This document shows, in pieces, positions 35,660 to 44,612 of a stretch of DNA of 64,000 nt (the first letter of the stretch is position 1; the number at the start of each line of letters is the position of its first letter). Location of the stretch: NCBI GenBank assembly GCA_000952975.1, contig LM997412.1, positions 1,364,001-1,428,000 of the forward strand. The letters are read 5' to 3'. Under the pieces are notes generated by a model. The model saw only the letters and a list, made by a program, of their open reading frames with translations. It searched no databases and was not told the DNA's origin. This DNA is from Peptoniphilus sp. ING2-D1G. GTDB taxonomy: Bacteria > Bacillota > Clostridia > Tissierellales > Peptoniphilaceae. Position numbers and translations under genes: made by a program.

Positions 35660-36289
35660 CTATTTAGTTCCAAACAATCTATCTCCGGCATCTCCAAGCC
35701 CCGGAACTATATAGGCGTGGTCATTCAATTTTTCATCTATATGAGCAATGTACACATCTACATCGGGATGCTCCTTTCTAACAGCTTCAATTCCTTCAGG
35801 AGCGGCTATTATATTCAACGCTTTTATATTTGTAACATTATGTCTTTTAAGTTCATCTATAGCTTCTATTAGAGAGCCTCCCGTTGCAAGCATAGGATCC
35901 AATATTATCATGGTTCTCTCTTCAACATCCTTGGGAAGCTTGCAGTAATAAGTCACCGGTTTAAAAGTTTCCGGATCTCTGTACATTCCTATATGCCCTA
36001 CTCTCGCCCCCGGCACTACGCTTAATACTCCATCTACCATTCCAAGTCCTGCTCTTAATATGGGTACGAAACCTATTTTTTTGCCTGAGATTTCCTTTCC
36101 TGTACATTTTGCGATAGGTGTTTCTATTTCTATGTCTCTAAGTTCCAAATCTCTGGTTACCTCATAACACATCAATGTTGCTATTTCAGTGACAAGATTT
36201 CTAAACTCCATAGATGGAGTTTCTTTTTTTCTAAGAATTGTAAGCTTGTGTTGAATGAGCGGATGGTCCGTAACTACTAATTTACCCAT
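35660..36289 (-). CDS. upp: Uracil phosphoribosyltransferase
   Basis: This salvage enzyme makes UMP from uracil and PRPP. The 209-residue length is standard. The PRPP-binding loop is [18 protein letters not shown], and the uracil site lies near the C-terminus ([26 protein letters not shown]). [16 protein letters not shown] is another family signature. It is nine bases from the threonylcarbamoyl-AMP synthase gene upstream, as in many Firmicutes. Confidence 0.96.
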   Translation of the reverse strand: MGKLVVTDHPLIQHKLTILRKKETPSMEFRNLVTEIATLMCYEVTRDLELRDIEIETPIAKCTGKEISGKKIGFVPILRAGLGMVDGVLSVVPGARVGHIGMYRDPETFKPVTYYCKLPKDVEERTMIILDPMLATGGSLIEAIDELKRHNVTNIKALNIIAAPEGIEAVRKEHPDVDVYIAHIDEKLNDHAYIVPGLGDAGDRLFGTK

Positions 36290-36297
36290 ATTTCCTC

Positions 36298-37347
36298 CTA
36301 TAATCCAAATATTACTCTGCCTGATGAGGCCTTTAACAATCTATTCATTATGCCTACTCCCAACCCTCTGAACTCAAATCCTTCAGCATAAATCATATCT
36401 ACCTCTTCATCATCACACTGTCTTAGCGCTTCAAATAAATTATGGGCAACTTCAATTAAATTATCTCTGCTTCCCAAATTTATTACGATATAAGCTCCTT
36501 CATAGTCGTCCTTTGTCTCTTCTGTGGCTAAAACCGCTATTTTTTTATCTTCATTTTCTTTTATCTTTTTATTTATATTTTTAACAATAATATCCAGAGC
36601 ACCTGCAAAGGTATAGCATTGTGCAATAGGTGCATAGTGTTTGTATTTTTGTCCGGGCGATTTCGGAACTTTATCCTCAGATGCGTCTATAGTTGCTCTG
36701 TCCATTCTTATATCAGGAACAATCACCTTTAAATCTTCAGTTGTAATTCCTCCCGGTCTTAAAATAATAGGAGGATTTTCCGTCAAATCCACCACAGTAG
36801 ATTCGATTCCGTAATTTGTTCTACCCCCATCTACAATTATATCAACCTTGCCATTTAAATCTTCCATTACTCTTTCAAGAGAAGTGGGTGAGGGCTTACC
36901 CGATAAATTTGCCGAAGGAGCGGCTATAGGAAGCTTTGTGTACGCTAAGATTTTCCTTGCAACCGGATGAGAGGGCATTCTTATGGCAACTGTTCCAAGC
37001 CCTGCCGTTATCACATCGGGAACCGCCTTTGACCTATTGAATATCAAAGTGAGAGGTCCGGGCCAAAACATATCTATGAGATCTATGGCAATATCGGGAA
37101 TATCCTCCACAAGTTCTCTAATTTGAGATACATTTGCAATATGAAGTATCAGAGGATTGTCCGCAGGTCTTCCCTTAGCTTTGAAAATATTCATCGAAGC
37201 CTGCTCATCAAGCCCGTTGGCACCAAGTCCATAGACCGTTTCAGTGGGAAAAGCCACAAGTTTTCCTGTTTTAAAAGCCTCATCTATAACTTTAAGATCC
37301 GAGTTTTCTATTTTACCATTTTTTACTCTAATTATCTTTGTCTTCAT
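36298..37347 (-). CDS. ywlC: L-threonylcarbamoyladenylate synthase (Sua5/YwlC type)
   Basis: The 349-residue protein makes threonylcarbamoyl-AMP, the first step of t6A37 modification in ANN-decoding tRNAs. The N-terminal YrdC domain (about 1-205) has [25 protein letters not shown] and [13 protein letters not shown]. The C-terminal Sua5 domain (about 215-349) contains [11 protein letters not shown]. This two-domain form is longer than the single-domain TsaC of enteric bacteria. It begins the operon that runs on to wecB. Confidence 0.95.
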   Translation of the reverse strand: MKTKIIRVKNGKIENSDLKVIDEAFKTGKLVAFPTETVYGLGANGLDEQASMNIFKAKGRPADNPLILHIANVSQIRELVEDIPDIAIDLIDMFWPGPLTLIFNRSKAVPDVITAGLGTVAIRMPSHPVARKILAYTKLPIAAPSANLSGKPSPTSLERVMEDLNGKVDIIVDGGRTNYGIESTVVDLTENPPIILRPGGITTEDLKVIVPDIRMDRATIDASEDKVPKSPGQKYKHYAPIAQCYTFAGALDIIVKNINKKIKENEDKKIAVLATEETKDDYEGAYIVINLGSRDNLIEVAHNLFEALRQCDDEEVDMIYAEGFEFRGLGVGIMNRLLKASSGRVIFGL

Positions 37348-37372
37348 TGCATCAGACCTTTCATATTAATTT

Positions 37373-37401
37373 ATTATATCAATGTTTAATAAAGTCTACA
37401 A
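37373..37401 (-). promoter_or_regulatory. Promoter of the ywlC-upp-tagO-wecB operon
   Basis: The minus strand has TTGTAG, 17 bases and an extended -10 TGATATAAT, about 30 bases before the ywlC ATG. Confidence 0.6.
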
Positions 37402-37464
37402 GATTATTAATATTGACATATTCAACATTTAAGCCCTTAAAGTCTTTATAATTGCACTTTATTA

Positions 37465-37473
37465 TGTTATAAT
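37465..37473 (+). promoter_or_regulatory. Extended -10 promoter of the LRR protein gene
   Basis: TGTTATAAT on the plus strand, divergent from the ywlC promoter. It repeats the nine bases seen at 1197-1205 and 5750-5758. Confidence 0.6.
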
Positions 37474-37532
37474 GAAAACTAAGATATAATAAAATAAAAT
37501 ATAATATACTAAATTTGATTAGGAGGAATAAA

Positions 37533-38126
37533 ATGAGTAATGTATTCGAAAATGACGATTTTATTTTTGCCGGAGATGTATTAAAGGGAATGACAAGAAA
37601 AGGTAAAGACAGAATAAAAAATGAAGGTTTAACAGATATGGTTGTCCCGGAAACCGCACCTGATGGAACTCCAATTAGACATATAGGTGAAAATGCTTTC
37701 TACAGACGTAAATTAACCTCGGTTGTAATACCCGAAACAGTGGAAACTATAGGTTATGACGCCTTTGGAGTATGTGCTCTTAAAGAAGTATATATCCCCG
37801 ATACAGTTCATACAATAGATGGATTTGCCTTCTACAGAAATAACCTTGAAAAAGTTCATTTCCCTAAAAATTTAAAATTCATAGGACCATCTGCCTTTGC
37901 ACTTAATAACTTAGAAGAAATCGACCTTCCAGATACAGTTGAAACCATAGATACATCCGCATTCTATAAAAATAACCTTGAAGAGGTTAAAATTCCAAGT
38001 GCAATCAAAAAAATCAACATGTTTGCCTTCAGAAAAAACAATATTCATGAAGTTGATATACCGGCTACAATAGAAACTCTACATGAATACGCTTTTGAAG
38101 AAAATACAGAAGTTATAGAAAAATAA
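37533..38126 (+). CDS. Cytoplasmic BspA-type leucine-rich repeat protein (LRR_5)
   Basis: The 197-residue protein is almost entirely made of 23-residue LRR_5 repeats with the pattern IGENAFYRRKLTSVVIPETVETI. About six repeats run from residue 48 to 190. BspA-like LRR proteins are usually surface adhesins, but this one has no signal peptide, membrane segment or wall anchor, so it appears to be cytoplasmic and may act as a protein-binding scaffold. The ATG at 37533 has AGGAGG before it. It is a single-gene unit with its own promoter and terminator. Confidence 0.85.
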   Translation: MSNVFENDDFIFAGDVLKGMTRKGKDRIKNEGLTDMVVPETAPDGTPIRHIGENAFYRRKLTSVVIPETVETIGYDAFGVCALKEVYIPDTVHTIDGFAFYRNNLEKVHFPKNLKFIGPSAFALNNLEEIDLPDTVETIDTSAFYKNNLEEVKIPSAIKKINMFAFRKNNIHEVDIPATIETLHEYAFEENTEVIEK

Positions 38127-38138
38127 TTTATTTATAAT

Positions 38139-38172
38139 CTAAAATCCACAGCTTAAGCTGTGGATTTTATTA
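38139..38172 (+). terminator. Terminator after the LRR gene
   Basis: AAAATCCACAGC / GCTGTGGATTTT forms a perfect stem followed by a T-rich tail on the plus strand. It may also slow transcripts arriving from the convergent gene. Confidence 0.8.
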
Positions 38173-38216
38173 TTTTCTCTTAAATTATAAATTTTAATAC
38201 ATTCAAAAATTTACTA

Positions 38217-39236
38217 TCAAACCCAATAATCTATCCAAGTACCTACATTTTCTTCGAGTGCTTTTTTATAACATCTGGCTCCAACAGCTATATCTAATAT
38301 ACCGAAGCCAACAGCATTGAAATAGATGATTTCATCGTCGTTTTCTCTGCCCGGTTTTTTATTTGTTAACACTTCTCCCAGTTCCGCAGTTATATCCTCA
38401 TCTTTGATCAATTTGTCTTTCCACATAAGAGCGATCGTGCTAATCATTCTATGCTTTATAGCCTCCCAATTATCTACATAAATCTTATCGGCTATGTTAA
38501 CGCAGTCGTAAGTTACTTCATAATCAGCTAAATTCATTAGTAAAGCTCCCTTTTTTAGCCAGCTGGCTTCAATAAAAGGTTCATTGGCTAAAGTAACTGT
38601 TACAATAATGTCGCTTTCTTTAATTGCCTCTTTCAAATTTTGGACAGATATGAAATCTGTTTCAGGAAATTGCTCACTCATTTCTTCAATAAATTTTTTA
38701 GAATTATCAAAACTTATATCAAAAACATATACTCTTTTTATCGTCGGGCATACCGTCATCGCTGCTTTTAATTGAGTCCTACCCTGCGCTCCCGCTCCGC
38801 AAATGGCCATAGTTTGAGGATCTGTTTTCGATAGCAATTTAATTGCAACCCCTCCAGATGCTCCTGTCCTCATGGCGCTTATTTCCGTTCCGTCAGCTAT
38901 GCAAACAGGCAATTTTGTATCAGGATCATTTAAAATCAGTGTAACACTTGCTCTTGGCAAATTTTTCTTGTAATTTTGTGGACCGCTCCCTATCCATTTT
39001 ATACCTGCTAAATTGTACTCTCCTCCGACAAATCCGGGCATTGCATTGATTCTTCCATATTTGTTTTCATCTTCAGCACTGTCTCCCCATCTGAGAACCA
39101 ACTTTCCCGGAGATATAGCTTCTTTGTTTTCTAAAAGTTTGTATACATTTTGTACGTCTTCAATTGCCAAAGACATATCTTTAACTCCCAAGCTATCCAT
39201 GTCTTTGTTGTTTAAAAATAAAATTTTTTTATTCAT
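38217..39236 (-). CDS. Ornithine cyclodeaminase / mu-crystallin family protein
   Basis: The 339-residue NAD(P)-dependent protein has the family features GRINAMPGFVGG, LPRASVTLIL (substrate side), ADGTEISAMRTGASGGVAIKLLS and the dinucleotide motif CGAGAQGRTQ (about 146-155). True ornithine cyclodeaminases turn ornithine into proline. Relatives make or reduce other imino acids (SbnB, ketimine reductases, tyramine-type enzymes), so the exact substrate is open. It lies 27 bases after an opine-dehydrogenase-family gene and a GltS-type carrier gene, which suggests breakdown of an imported amino-acid conjugate or amino acid. Confidence 0.85.
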   Translation of the reverse strand: MNKKILFLNNKDMDSLGVKDMSLAIEDVQNVYKLLENKEAISPGKLVLRWGDSAEDENKYGRINAMPGFVGGEYNLAGIKWIGSGPQNYKKNLPRASVTLILNDPDTKLPVCIADGTEISAMRTGASGGVAIKLLSKTDPQTMAICGAGAQGRTQLKAAMTVCPTIKRVYVFDISFDNSKKFIEEMSEQFPETDFISVQNLKEAIKESDIIVTVTLANEPFIEASWLKKGALLMNLADYEVTYDCVNIADKIYVDNWEAIKHRMISTIALMWKDKLIKDEDITAELGEVLTNKKPGRENDDEIIYFNAVGFGILDIAVGARCYKKALEENVGTWIDYWV

Positions 39237-39263
39237 CTTTTCTCCTTTGAGATCAAATTAATT

Positions 39264-40343
39264 TTAAACCCCGTATTCAAAAGTCTTTATAACATCTTCT
39301 TTATTGAACAGGTTTAATTTTTTTAAGTTCCTTCCCTCTTCTATAAAATCTTTATCATAAAGCGATGATGCCAAAATTATAGTTGCATCTATGTTAGGTG
39401 TAGGTACTTTTATAATTCTACCTAACTCCGATATTGGAACAAGTCCTGTCGGGACATCTTCCAACAAATATCTTGTATCTATGGATGTAGGCGCTAAAAT
39501 TTCCTTGTATGCATTATTGCTCTGCAATAATTCGTATAAGTCATCACCTCTTACGCTATAAGATTTTTTTAACCACTCTTTAGTATCCAAGATCTTTATA
39601 CCATATGCTTGCGCAACTCCTATCCTTTCTCTATCAAGTGTTTCAATCATTTTAGCCACAGAAGGTGATATTCCCTCCCAATAATGTTTAAAGTTATAAT
39701 TTTTATTTTCTACCCAACCTAAATTTAATAAAACCGGCAAAGGATGAAACATAGAACCGATATTCGATAAACTTGTAACAAGTGTATTGCTTACCGCCAC
39801 AAATTGACTGAAATATTCATTAATAACATTTAACAACTCATCAGTTCTGTTTATGGGAATAACTCCGATATCCACCTGTTTCTTTATTTCAAAAATTTCA
39901 ACGGAAGTATTGTCCAATTTGCGGCAAGAATAGATTAAAGTTTGAGCTTCACCTATAATAACTTCCGCACTACATCCATTAATTTTTAATTCCTCTAAAA
40001 AATTTACCGCTCCGGCCGTTCTTCCAGGATTAAGTACAATTTTTTGATCTTCACTTAAAAAAGGTGCTATTTCTTTAGCTATTTGTTTATGTGTAAATGC
40101 CGGTGTGACTACCATTATGAGCTCTGCGCCTTCAATTGCTTCACGGATATTTGAAGTCGCATTATTTATCCTTTGTATTGATTTTTCTTTATTAAGTATG
40201 AGTGTTATTTCTTTTGAATTTTTGATTCCCTCTATATATTGAGGATATAAATCGTATAAATTTACACAGGCTCCCATACTTGATAAATGTGCGGCTAATG
40301 CAAATCCACCATTACCGGCTCCAATAATTGCAATGGTATTCAT
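39264..40343 (-). CDS. Octopine/nopaline (opine) dehydrogenase family protein
   Basis: The 359-residue protein has an N-terminal Rossmann fold with AIIGAGNGGFALAAHL (4-19) and a 6PGDH-like helical C-terminal domain with the conserved GSMFHPLPVLLNLG, whose His is the likely catalytic residue in opine dehydrogenases. Such enzymes reversibly join an amino acid to a 2-oxo acid (pyruvate or 2-oxoglutarate) with NAD(P)H. The gene lies between a GltS-like symporter and an ornithine-cyclodeaminase-like gene. A catabolic direction that releases 2-oxoglutarate is plausible next to the glutamate fermentation genes but is inference. Confidence 0.85.
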   Translation of the reverse strand: MNTIAIIGAGNGGFALAAHLSSMGACVNLYDLYPQYIEGIKNSKEITLILNKEKSIQRINNATSNIREAIEGAELIMVVTPAFTHKQIAKEIAPFLSEDQKIVLNPGRTAGAVNFLEELKINGCSAEVIIGEAQTLIYSCRKLDNTSVEIFEIKKQVDIGVIPINRTDELLNVINEYFSQFVAVSNTLVTSLSNIGSMFHPLPVLLNLGWVENKNYNFKHYWEGISPSVAKMIETLDRERIGVAQAYGIKILDTKEWLKKSYSVRGDDLYELLQSNNAYKEILAPTSIDTRYLLEDVPTGLVPISELGRIIKVPTPNIDATIILASSLYDKDFIEEGRNLKKLNLFNKEDVIKTFEYGV

Positions 40344-40356
40344 TAAATCTCTCCTC

Positions 40357-41733
40357 TTATTGTTGCTCCATTTTAAAATTCTTATTCCAGAAAAACATTC
40401 TAAGAACTAAAAGCACCGCTAACATAAGTCCGATAAAAATTAATCCCGTATTAAAAACTCCAAACTTATCTATTATATATGGATAAGCTGTTGTTACTAA
40501 CCCTCCACCTATAAAAGGACTCATCAAGGGTCCACCTAAAGCATATATTGTTCCTGCATCGGTTTCCATCTTCGGATCAGCTGTTCTAAGTAACATATAT
40601 CCAACAGCTGCAACTCCTGTGAATGCTCCGTATCTTATGATAGCTTGTTCAAACCAACAGTCATTAAAAACTCTTGGACTTAACCAAAATACCCAAACTA
40701 ACATCAACAATAAAATAACTACGGATCCTATTAATAAAGGTGCCCAGTATTCTAAAACTACAGGAATTTTTATTGACGCCATTGCTGAAACTATAACTAT
40801 TTCAAGTGCCATTCCTTGAATTCTCTGGAATGTTGCTCTATCCAGCAATACTGCATATTTTGTCCTTTGAATTATAGTATTTATAATCCATCCGCCTATC
40901 ATAGCAAAGGGAAATAAAGGCAATCCAGAGTATCCTGTTATTTCAGAAAATCCCCAAACAATTAATCTACCTATTAATATAGAAATACCGATAATCCCAA
41001 GATGGAATGCAAAGGGCTCTACAACATCCTGGTTGATTGTTGCATAAGAAGACGCTTCTTTATTTTCATCGGTTAAAATTTCAACTTGATCATTAGATGA
41101 TACTACTTCGGTAAGAACCTTTGTGTATTTTTTTCTTACGCCGTAATTAATTATAATCATTCCAAAAAATATACCTGACAACAACCCTATAGTCGCAGTA
41201 GTCATACCTAAATCTGCACCATCAGGCCAGTTAAAGGCTTCTATAAAAACAGCAGACATTCCTCCAGCTGTACCGTGTCCGCCAGCAAAACCTATTTCAA
41301 ACAATGAACCGAAAAGAGGATTTATATCAAATAAAGGTACAAAAATAAATGCACAAAGTAAACAAGCTACTCCTACTTGCATAAATGAACATGACCATAA
41401 CCATCCCAACCCTGATACAGTATCATGAAATAAAGATTTTCCGGAATCCGTCCTTTTAACCCCCAGTAACATACAAGCAAATACAACTGTAATTAACTGT
41501 CCGGGTAAAGTTCCTACAGTAGCCATCATATCTGCAGGTATAACATTTAAAATATGCGGCCCCAAGATCATGCCCATGATACCTGCTAACAATGAAGCCG
41601 GAATAAAAGCACGTCTTAGCCAAGAGACCTTAAGTCTTATTATTGATGCAACTACTAATAAAAGTCCCAAAATGGAAATATACAGCATTAATGTTGCTAC
41701 AGTTGAACTTGAAATTTTTTCAATAGGAATCAT
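40357..41733 (-). CDS. Sodium/glutamate symporter family (GltS-like) carrier
   Basis: The 458-residue protein has about eleven or twelve helices in two halves. The GltS-type core FAGGHGTAGGMSAVFIEAFNWPDGADLGMTTATIGLL lies near residue 165, and a matching second-half segment (YGAFTGVAAVGYMLLRTADPKMETDAGTIYALGGPL) lies near 400. GltS imports L-glutamate with Na+. This version may carry glutamate or a glutamate-containing opine, given the genes downstream. The ATG at 41733 has GAGGAGG five bases before it. The promoter is about 180 bases upstream, so the leader is long and contains an 11-codon reading frame (41730-41765) ending on the start codon. Confidence 0.88.
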   Translation of the reverse strand: MIPIEKISSSTVATLMLYISILGLLLVVASIIRLKVSWLRRAFIPASLLAGIMGMILGPHILNVIPADMMATVGTLPGQLITVVFACMLLGVKRTDSGKSLFHDTVSGLGWLWSCSFMQVGVACLLCAFIFVPLFDINPLFGSLFEIGFAGGHGTAGGMSAVFIEAFNWPDGADLGMTTATIGLLSGIFFGMIIINYGVRKKYTKVLTEVVSSNDQVEILTDENKEASSYATINQDVVEPFAFHLGIIGISILIGRLIVWGFSEITGYSGLPLFPFAMIGGWIINTIIQRTKYAVLLDRATFQRIQGMALEIVIVSAMASIKIPVVLEYWAPLLIGSVVILLLMLVWVFWLSPRVFNDCWFEQAIIRYGAFTGVAAVGYMLLRTADPKMETDAGTIYALGGPLMSPFIGGGLVTTAYPYIIDKFGVFNTGLIFIGLMLAVLLVLRMFFWNKNFKMEQQ

Positions 41734-41912
41734 AATAACCTCCTCAAACAAATTGCATAAATCATAGTATTTTCTTCCCTAATTAATTTCTAAATTTCTA
41801 ATTAATATAAATAAAAACTTCGTTATTATCTAATAATTTTATCACCTCTCTGTATTTATTTTTAAGCTATATTTTCTTTAGTTATAACTGTTGTTGATTA
41901 TAGCTATATTTA

Positions 41913-41941
41913 ATTATATATGTGTGTGGGTAGATAAGCAA
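41913..41941 (-). promoter_or_regulatory. Promoter of the gltS-like/opine dehydrogenase/cyclodeaminase operon
   Basis: TTGCTT, 17 bases and TATAAT on the minus strand, about 180 bases before the gltS-like start. Confidence 0.6.
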
Positions 41942-42022
41942 GTTGTTTCTTAATTAACGATCTGTAAGCCATTTTAAGATGAAAAATAGTCTCAAAAATG
42001 TCAATAAAATCAAAATAAAAAC

Positions 42023-42063
42023 TAAAAAAGGAACAAGTACAAATTGTACTAGTTCCTTTTTTA
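42023..42063 (-). terminator. Terminator after hgdB
   Basis: The stem AAAAAAGGAAC / GTTCCTTTTTT, with inner AGTACAA/TTGTACT pairing, ends in a T6 run on both strands. Confidence 0.85.
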
Positions 42064-42092
42064 GTATCCTTATATCTTCATTTATAAAGATT

Positions 42093-43241
42093 TTAAATTC
42101 TATTTAATTGAACAATTTCGTTGAAAGTTTCAAGTTGAGTCTTAACTTGTCCAAAGTCGACCATTTGTTGGTCATATCCCATTTTAATAAGAGGTATTCC
42201 CGCTTCTTCAAAGGCTCTTTTTAGTGATGGGTATTCCATTTCTTCAGTGTCGTTAAAGTTCATCATAAATAATAGACATCCATCTGCGTTTGTTCTTTTT
42301 GCCAAGTTTACAACGTAAGCCGGTCTCTTCCAAATATCCGGGTCATAAAGCATTGGATCTTCATCCATTCTTGCAAATTGGTCTGCAAGAGCAAGCATCG
42401 GATCTTCTATTGATGTATCTATATCTACTTTCAGTCCTCTTGATTCTGATGCTACATCATCACCGACTATACTTACATTATATTGATCAAATATTTCGAG
42501 AAGTCCCGGGTTATCTGTTATTATACCTGATGTTATAACTTTTACTCCATCCCAATCTTCTTCAGGCATTTCTTTAAGAAGTGCATTTATTTTCTTTAAG
42601 TATTCTGAGTGTTCATCTTTAAGCATATGGTATCCTGCTTTTAAGACTCTACATCTGTCAGATGCCTTTATTGTTTGAGGATGAGTTGCGGCAAGTTCAA
42701 TGAATTCTCTCTTAAGAGCTCTGTTTTCATTATAAACTTCAAAGGCTTCTTTTAATTTTTCATCTGTTATTTCAACTTCACAAATTTTTTCAAGTTCTTT
42801 TCTTGCCTTGTCAAAAATTCTTGCGTTGTATTCTTTACCAAAGTCTTCTTTTCTGTGTTGTCCATGATTTATAAATACCATCGGAATTTTTCTTCCGGCT
42901 GATACTTTGTAATTTTGTGAAAGCGGTCTTAATGTGTCATCAAGTGTAGTAAGCATAGATGCCGAAAGACCGTCCAATGATCCGTCAAGTGCCATTTCAA
43001 GACATCTAAGAGCTAAGGAATAATAAAATGTCGGAAAATAATTCTTCGCTTGATCAATTGGTCCTTGTCCTCCCCAAACTCCTATAGGTACAAGTCCTCC
43101 GGCATATATTATTTCTTCCGGTGCATAATATGGAAATACTCCTACGCATTTTTTGCCTTCTGCAAGATATTTATCTATTTGTTCTCTTTGATTTTCAGCA
43201 ATGTGATTTAATTTATCAACTAATTCTCTTATTTCGCTCAT
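42093..43241 (-). CDS. hgdB: (R)-2-hydroxyglutaryl-CoA dehydratase, beta subunit
   Basis: HgdA and HgdB form the dehydratase component that removes water from (R)-2-hydroxyglutaryl-CoA through a ketyl radical, giving glutaconyl-CoA. The 382-residue length matches known HgdB (about 380). Features are GVFPYYAPEEIIYAGGLVPIGVWGGQG (about 33-59), AKNYFPTFYYSLALRCLEMALDG with a cluster-ligand candidate Cys, and the C-terminal DGCLLFMMNFNDTEEMEYPSLKRAFEEAGIP. The order hgdC-hgdA-hgdB is that of Acidaminococcus fermentans. A terminator follows. Confidence 0.95.
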   Translation of the reverse strand: MSEIRELVDKLNHIAENQREQIDKYLAEGKKCVGVFPYYAPEEIIYAGGLVPIGVWGGQGPIDQAKNYFPTFYYSLALRCLEMALDGSLDGLSASMLTTLDDTLRPLSQNYKVSAGRKIPMVFINHGQHRKEDFGKEYNARIFDKARKELEKICEVEITDEKLKEAFEVYNENRALKREFIELAATHPQTIKASDRCRVLKAGYHMLKDEHSEYLKKINALLKEMPEEDWDGVKVITSGIITDNPGLLEIFDQYNVSIVGDDVASESRGLKVDIDTSIEDPMLALADQFARMDEDPMLYDPDIWKRPAYVVNLAKRTNADGCLLFMMNFNDTEEMEYPSLKRAFEEAGIPLIKMGYDQQMVDFGQVKTQLETFNEIVQLNRI

Positions 43242-43255
43242 CTTCGCACCCCCGA

Positions 43256-44581
43256 TTAAATAGTTGTTTTTGACCAGTCAGTTTCTTTGGTGTTTTCAAA
43301 GTTAGTGTAAACTTCTTCACCTTTAGCTTCTCTTTCAGCTTTTCTTTCATCCATAATTTCAACTAATCCTTGAACTCTGGTATTGTATTGTTCGGCTGAG
43401 AAGTTTCTTTCATCTGCTTGGTCGCCGTCAAAGTGAACTACAGGAATGTCAAGATCTTCTTTCCATCTTCTTTCTATTTCAGGCATTGCTCCGGACCAAG
43501 GTTTACAGCTTCTGTTGTAGTTTACAAGAGCTCCGCTTATGCCGTTTTCTTTAGCCATTGTTTCTCTCCATTCAACTCCGTCTTCAATACATACTGAGCA
43601 TGGAGCCTTGCAATATGCAGCTGCCATTTCTCTTACTCCGTCGTATCTGAATCCGAAAGCCGGTGCGTATACTACAGCTGTTACATTGACTCCGCTGTTC
43701 TTTAGAGGTTCAAATAGCGGTCTAAGGGCCGGCCAACATGGTATTCCTTCAAATAGAATTCTGTGTTCTTCAGGATATTCCCAAGTGGATGTGCCTTCTC
43801 TTACAGATTGTTCAAATTCTTCGGCAAGAAGTTCAAATCCTTCTGCAGCTCTGATGTCACATCTTGCAGCAACAATGTCTGCCATGTGATTGAATAAATC
43901 AAATCCTGAAAGTGGAGAAGGTTTATACTTCATGTATGAGCAGGCTTTTAACCATGCAGCAGCTGTTCTATTGGCTATGTTACAAGCTTCTTCGAATTTT
44001 TCTTTGTGAAATTTCTTACCTGTTAAATCTTCTAATTGTTTTATGGCGTATTCAAATTGGCCTACAAGGTAATCAACTTTTTCTTCCGGTACATCAACTG
44101 TATTTTGGAAAGGTATATCTATCATTATCATTGGAATGTTATGCATTCTTGCAATGTTTTCATACCATTTCGTCATCATATTACAAATGTTATTGCAACA
44201 AAGAACAAAGTCTGGTTGTGGCATTTTTCTTGCATCTGTAGGTTCTCCTGCAGCAAATGCCAAAGAAATTCTCGCATAACCGCAAATATCATTGTCATAT
44301 CCCATGTCTTCAGCAGCTTGACAAAGTCTTAATCCGTCTTTTTTTGCAGCTGTTGTAGCAGCGTGATTTTCAGGATAAACTACTTGAAGATCAAATGCTT
44401 TAGCAAGCTCTATCGGAAACTTTGAAGATGACCAACCAACAAGTTCGCCTCTTTGTTTCGCATCCCATGCATCACCATAAACTGCATCTACTACATCACG
44501 AAGTACTTGAGCTGCAGGTTTATGTCCTTCTATCGGTCTTGGTTTTTTACCAGGTATTTTTTCTAATACTTTTTTAGCCAT
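43256..44581 (-). CDS. hgdA: (R)-2-hydroxyglutaryl-CoA dehydratase, alpha subunit
   Basis: The 441-residue partner of HgdB binds the substrate CoA ester and a [4Fe-4S] cluster. Recognisable parts are GELVGWSSSKFPIELAKAFDLQVVYPENHAAT near the N-terminus, DICGYARISLAFA, a Cys-rich QPDFVLCCNNICNMMTKWYENIARMHNIP likely to include cluster ligands, and LVNYNRSCKPWSGAMPEIERRW. It is somewhat shorter than the Acidaminococcus subunit. It lies 14 bases before hgdB and 31 bases after hgdC. Confidence 0.95.
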   Translation of the reverse strand: MAKKVLEKIPGKKPRPIEGHKPAAQVLRDVVDAVYGDAWDAKQRGELVGWSSSKFPIELAKAFDLQVVYPENHAATTAAKKDGLRLCQAAEDMGYDNDICGYARISLAFAAGEPTDARKMPQPDFVLCCNNICNMMTKWYENIARMHNIPMIMIDIPFQNTVDVPEEKVDYLVGQFEYAIKQLEDLTGKKFHKEKFEEACNIANRTAAAWLKACSYMKYKPSPLSGFDLFNHMADIVAARCDIRAAEGFELLAEEFEQSVREGTSTWEYPEEHRILFEGIPCWPALRPLFEPLKNSGVNVTAVVYAPAFGFRYDGVREMAAAYCKAPCSVCIEDGVEWRETMAKENGISGALVNYNRSCKPWSGAMPEIERRWKEDLDIPVVHFDGDQADERNFSAEQYNTRVQGLVEIMDERKAEREAKGEEVYTNFENTKETDWSKTTI

Positions 44582-44612
44582 TTTATCCTCCTAAAATTCC
44601 AAAAAATTTATC

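Larger units (their letters stand above)
41734..42092 (-). other. Long leader and intergenic region upstream of the gltS-like gene
   Basis: There is no full gene here. It holds the hgdB terminator (42023-42063), a promoter at 41913-41941, and a leader of about 170 bases. The leader ends in a short reading frame, MIYAICLRRLL, whose TGA overlaps the gltS-like ATG. No known riboswitch motif is visible. Confidence 0.5.
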
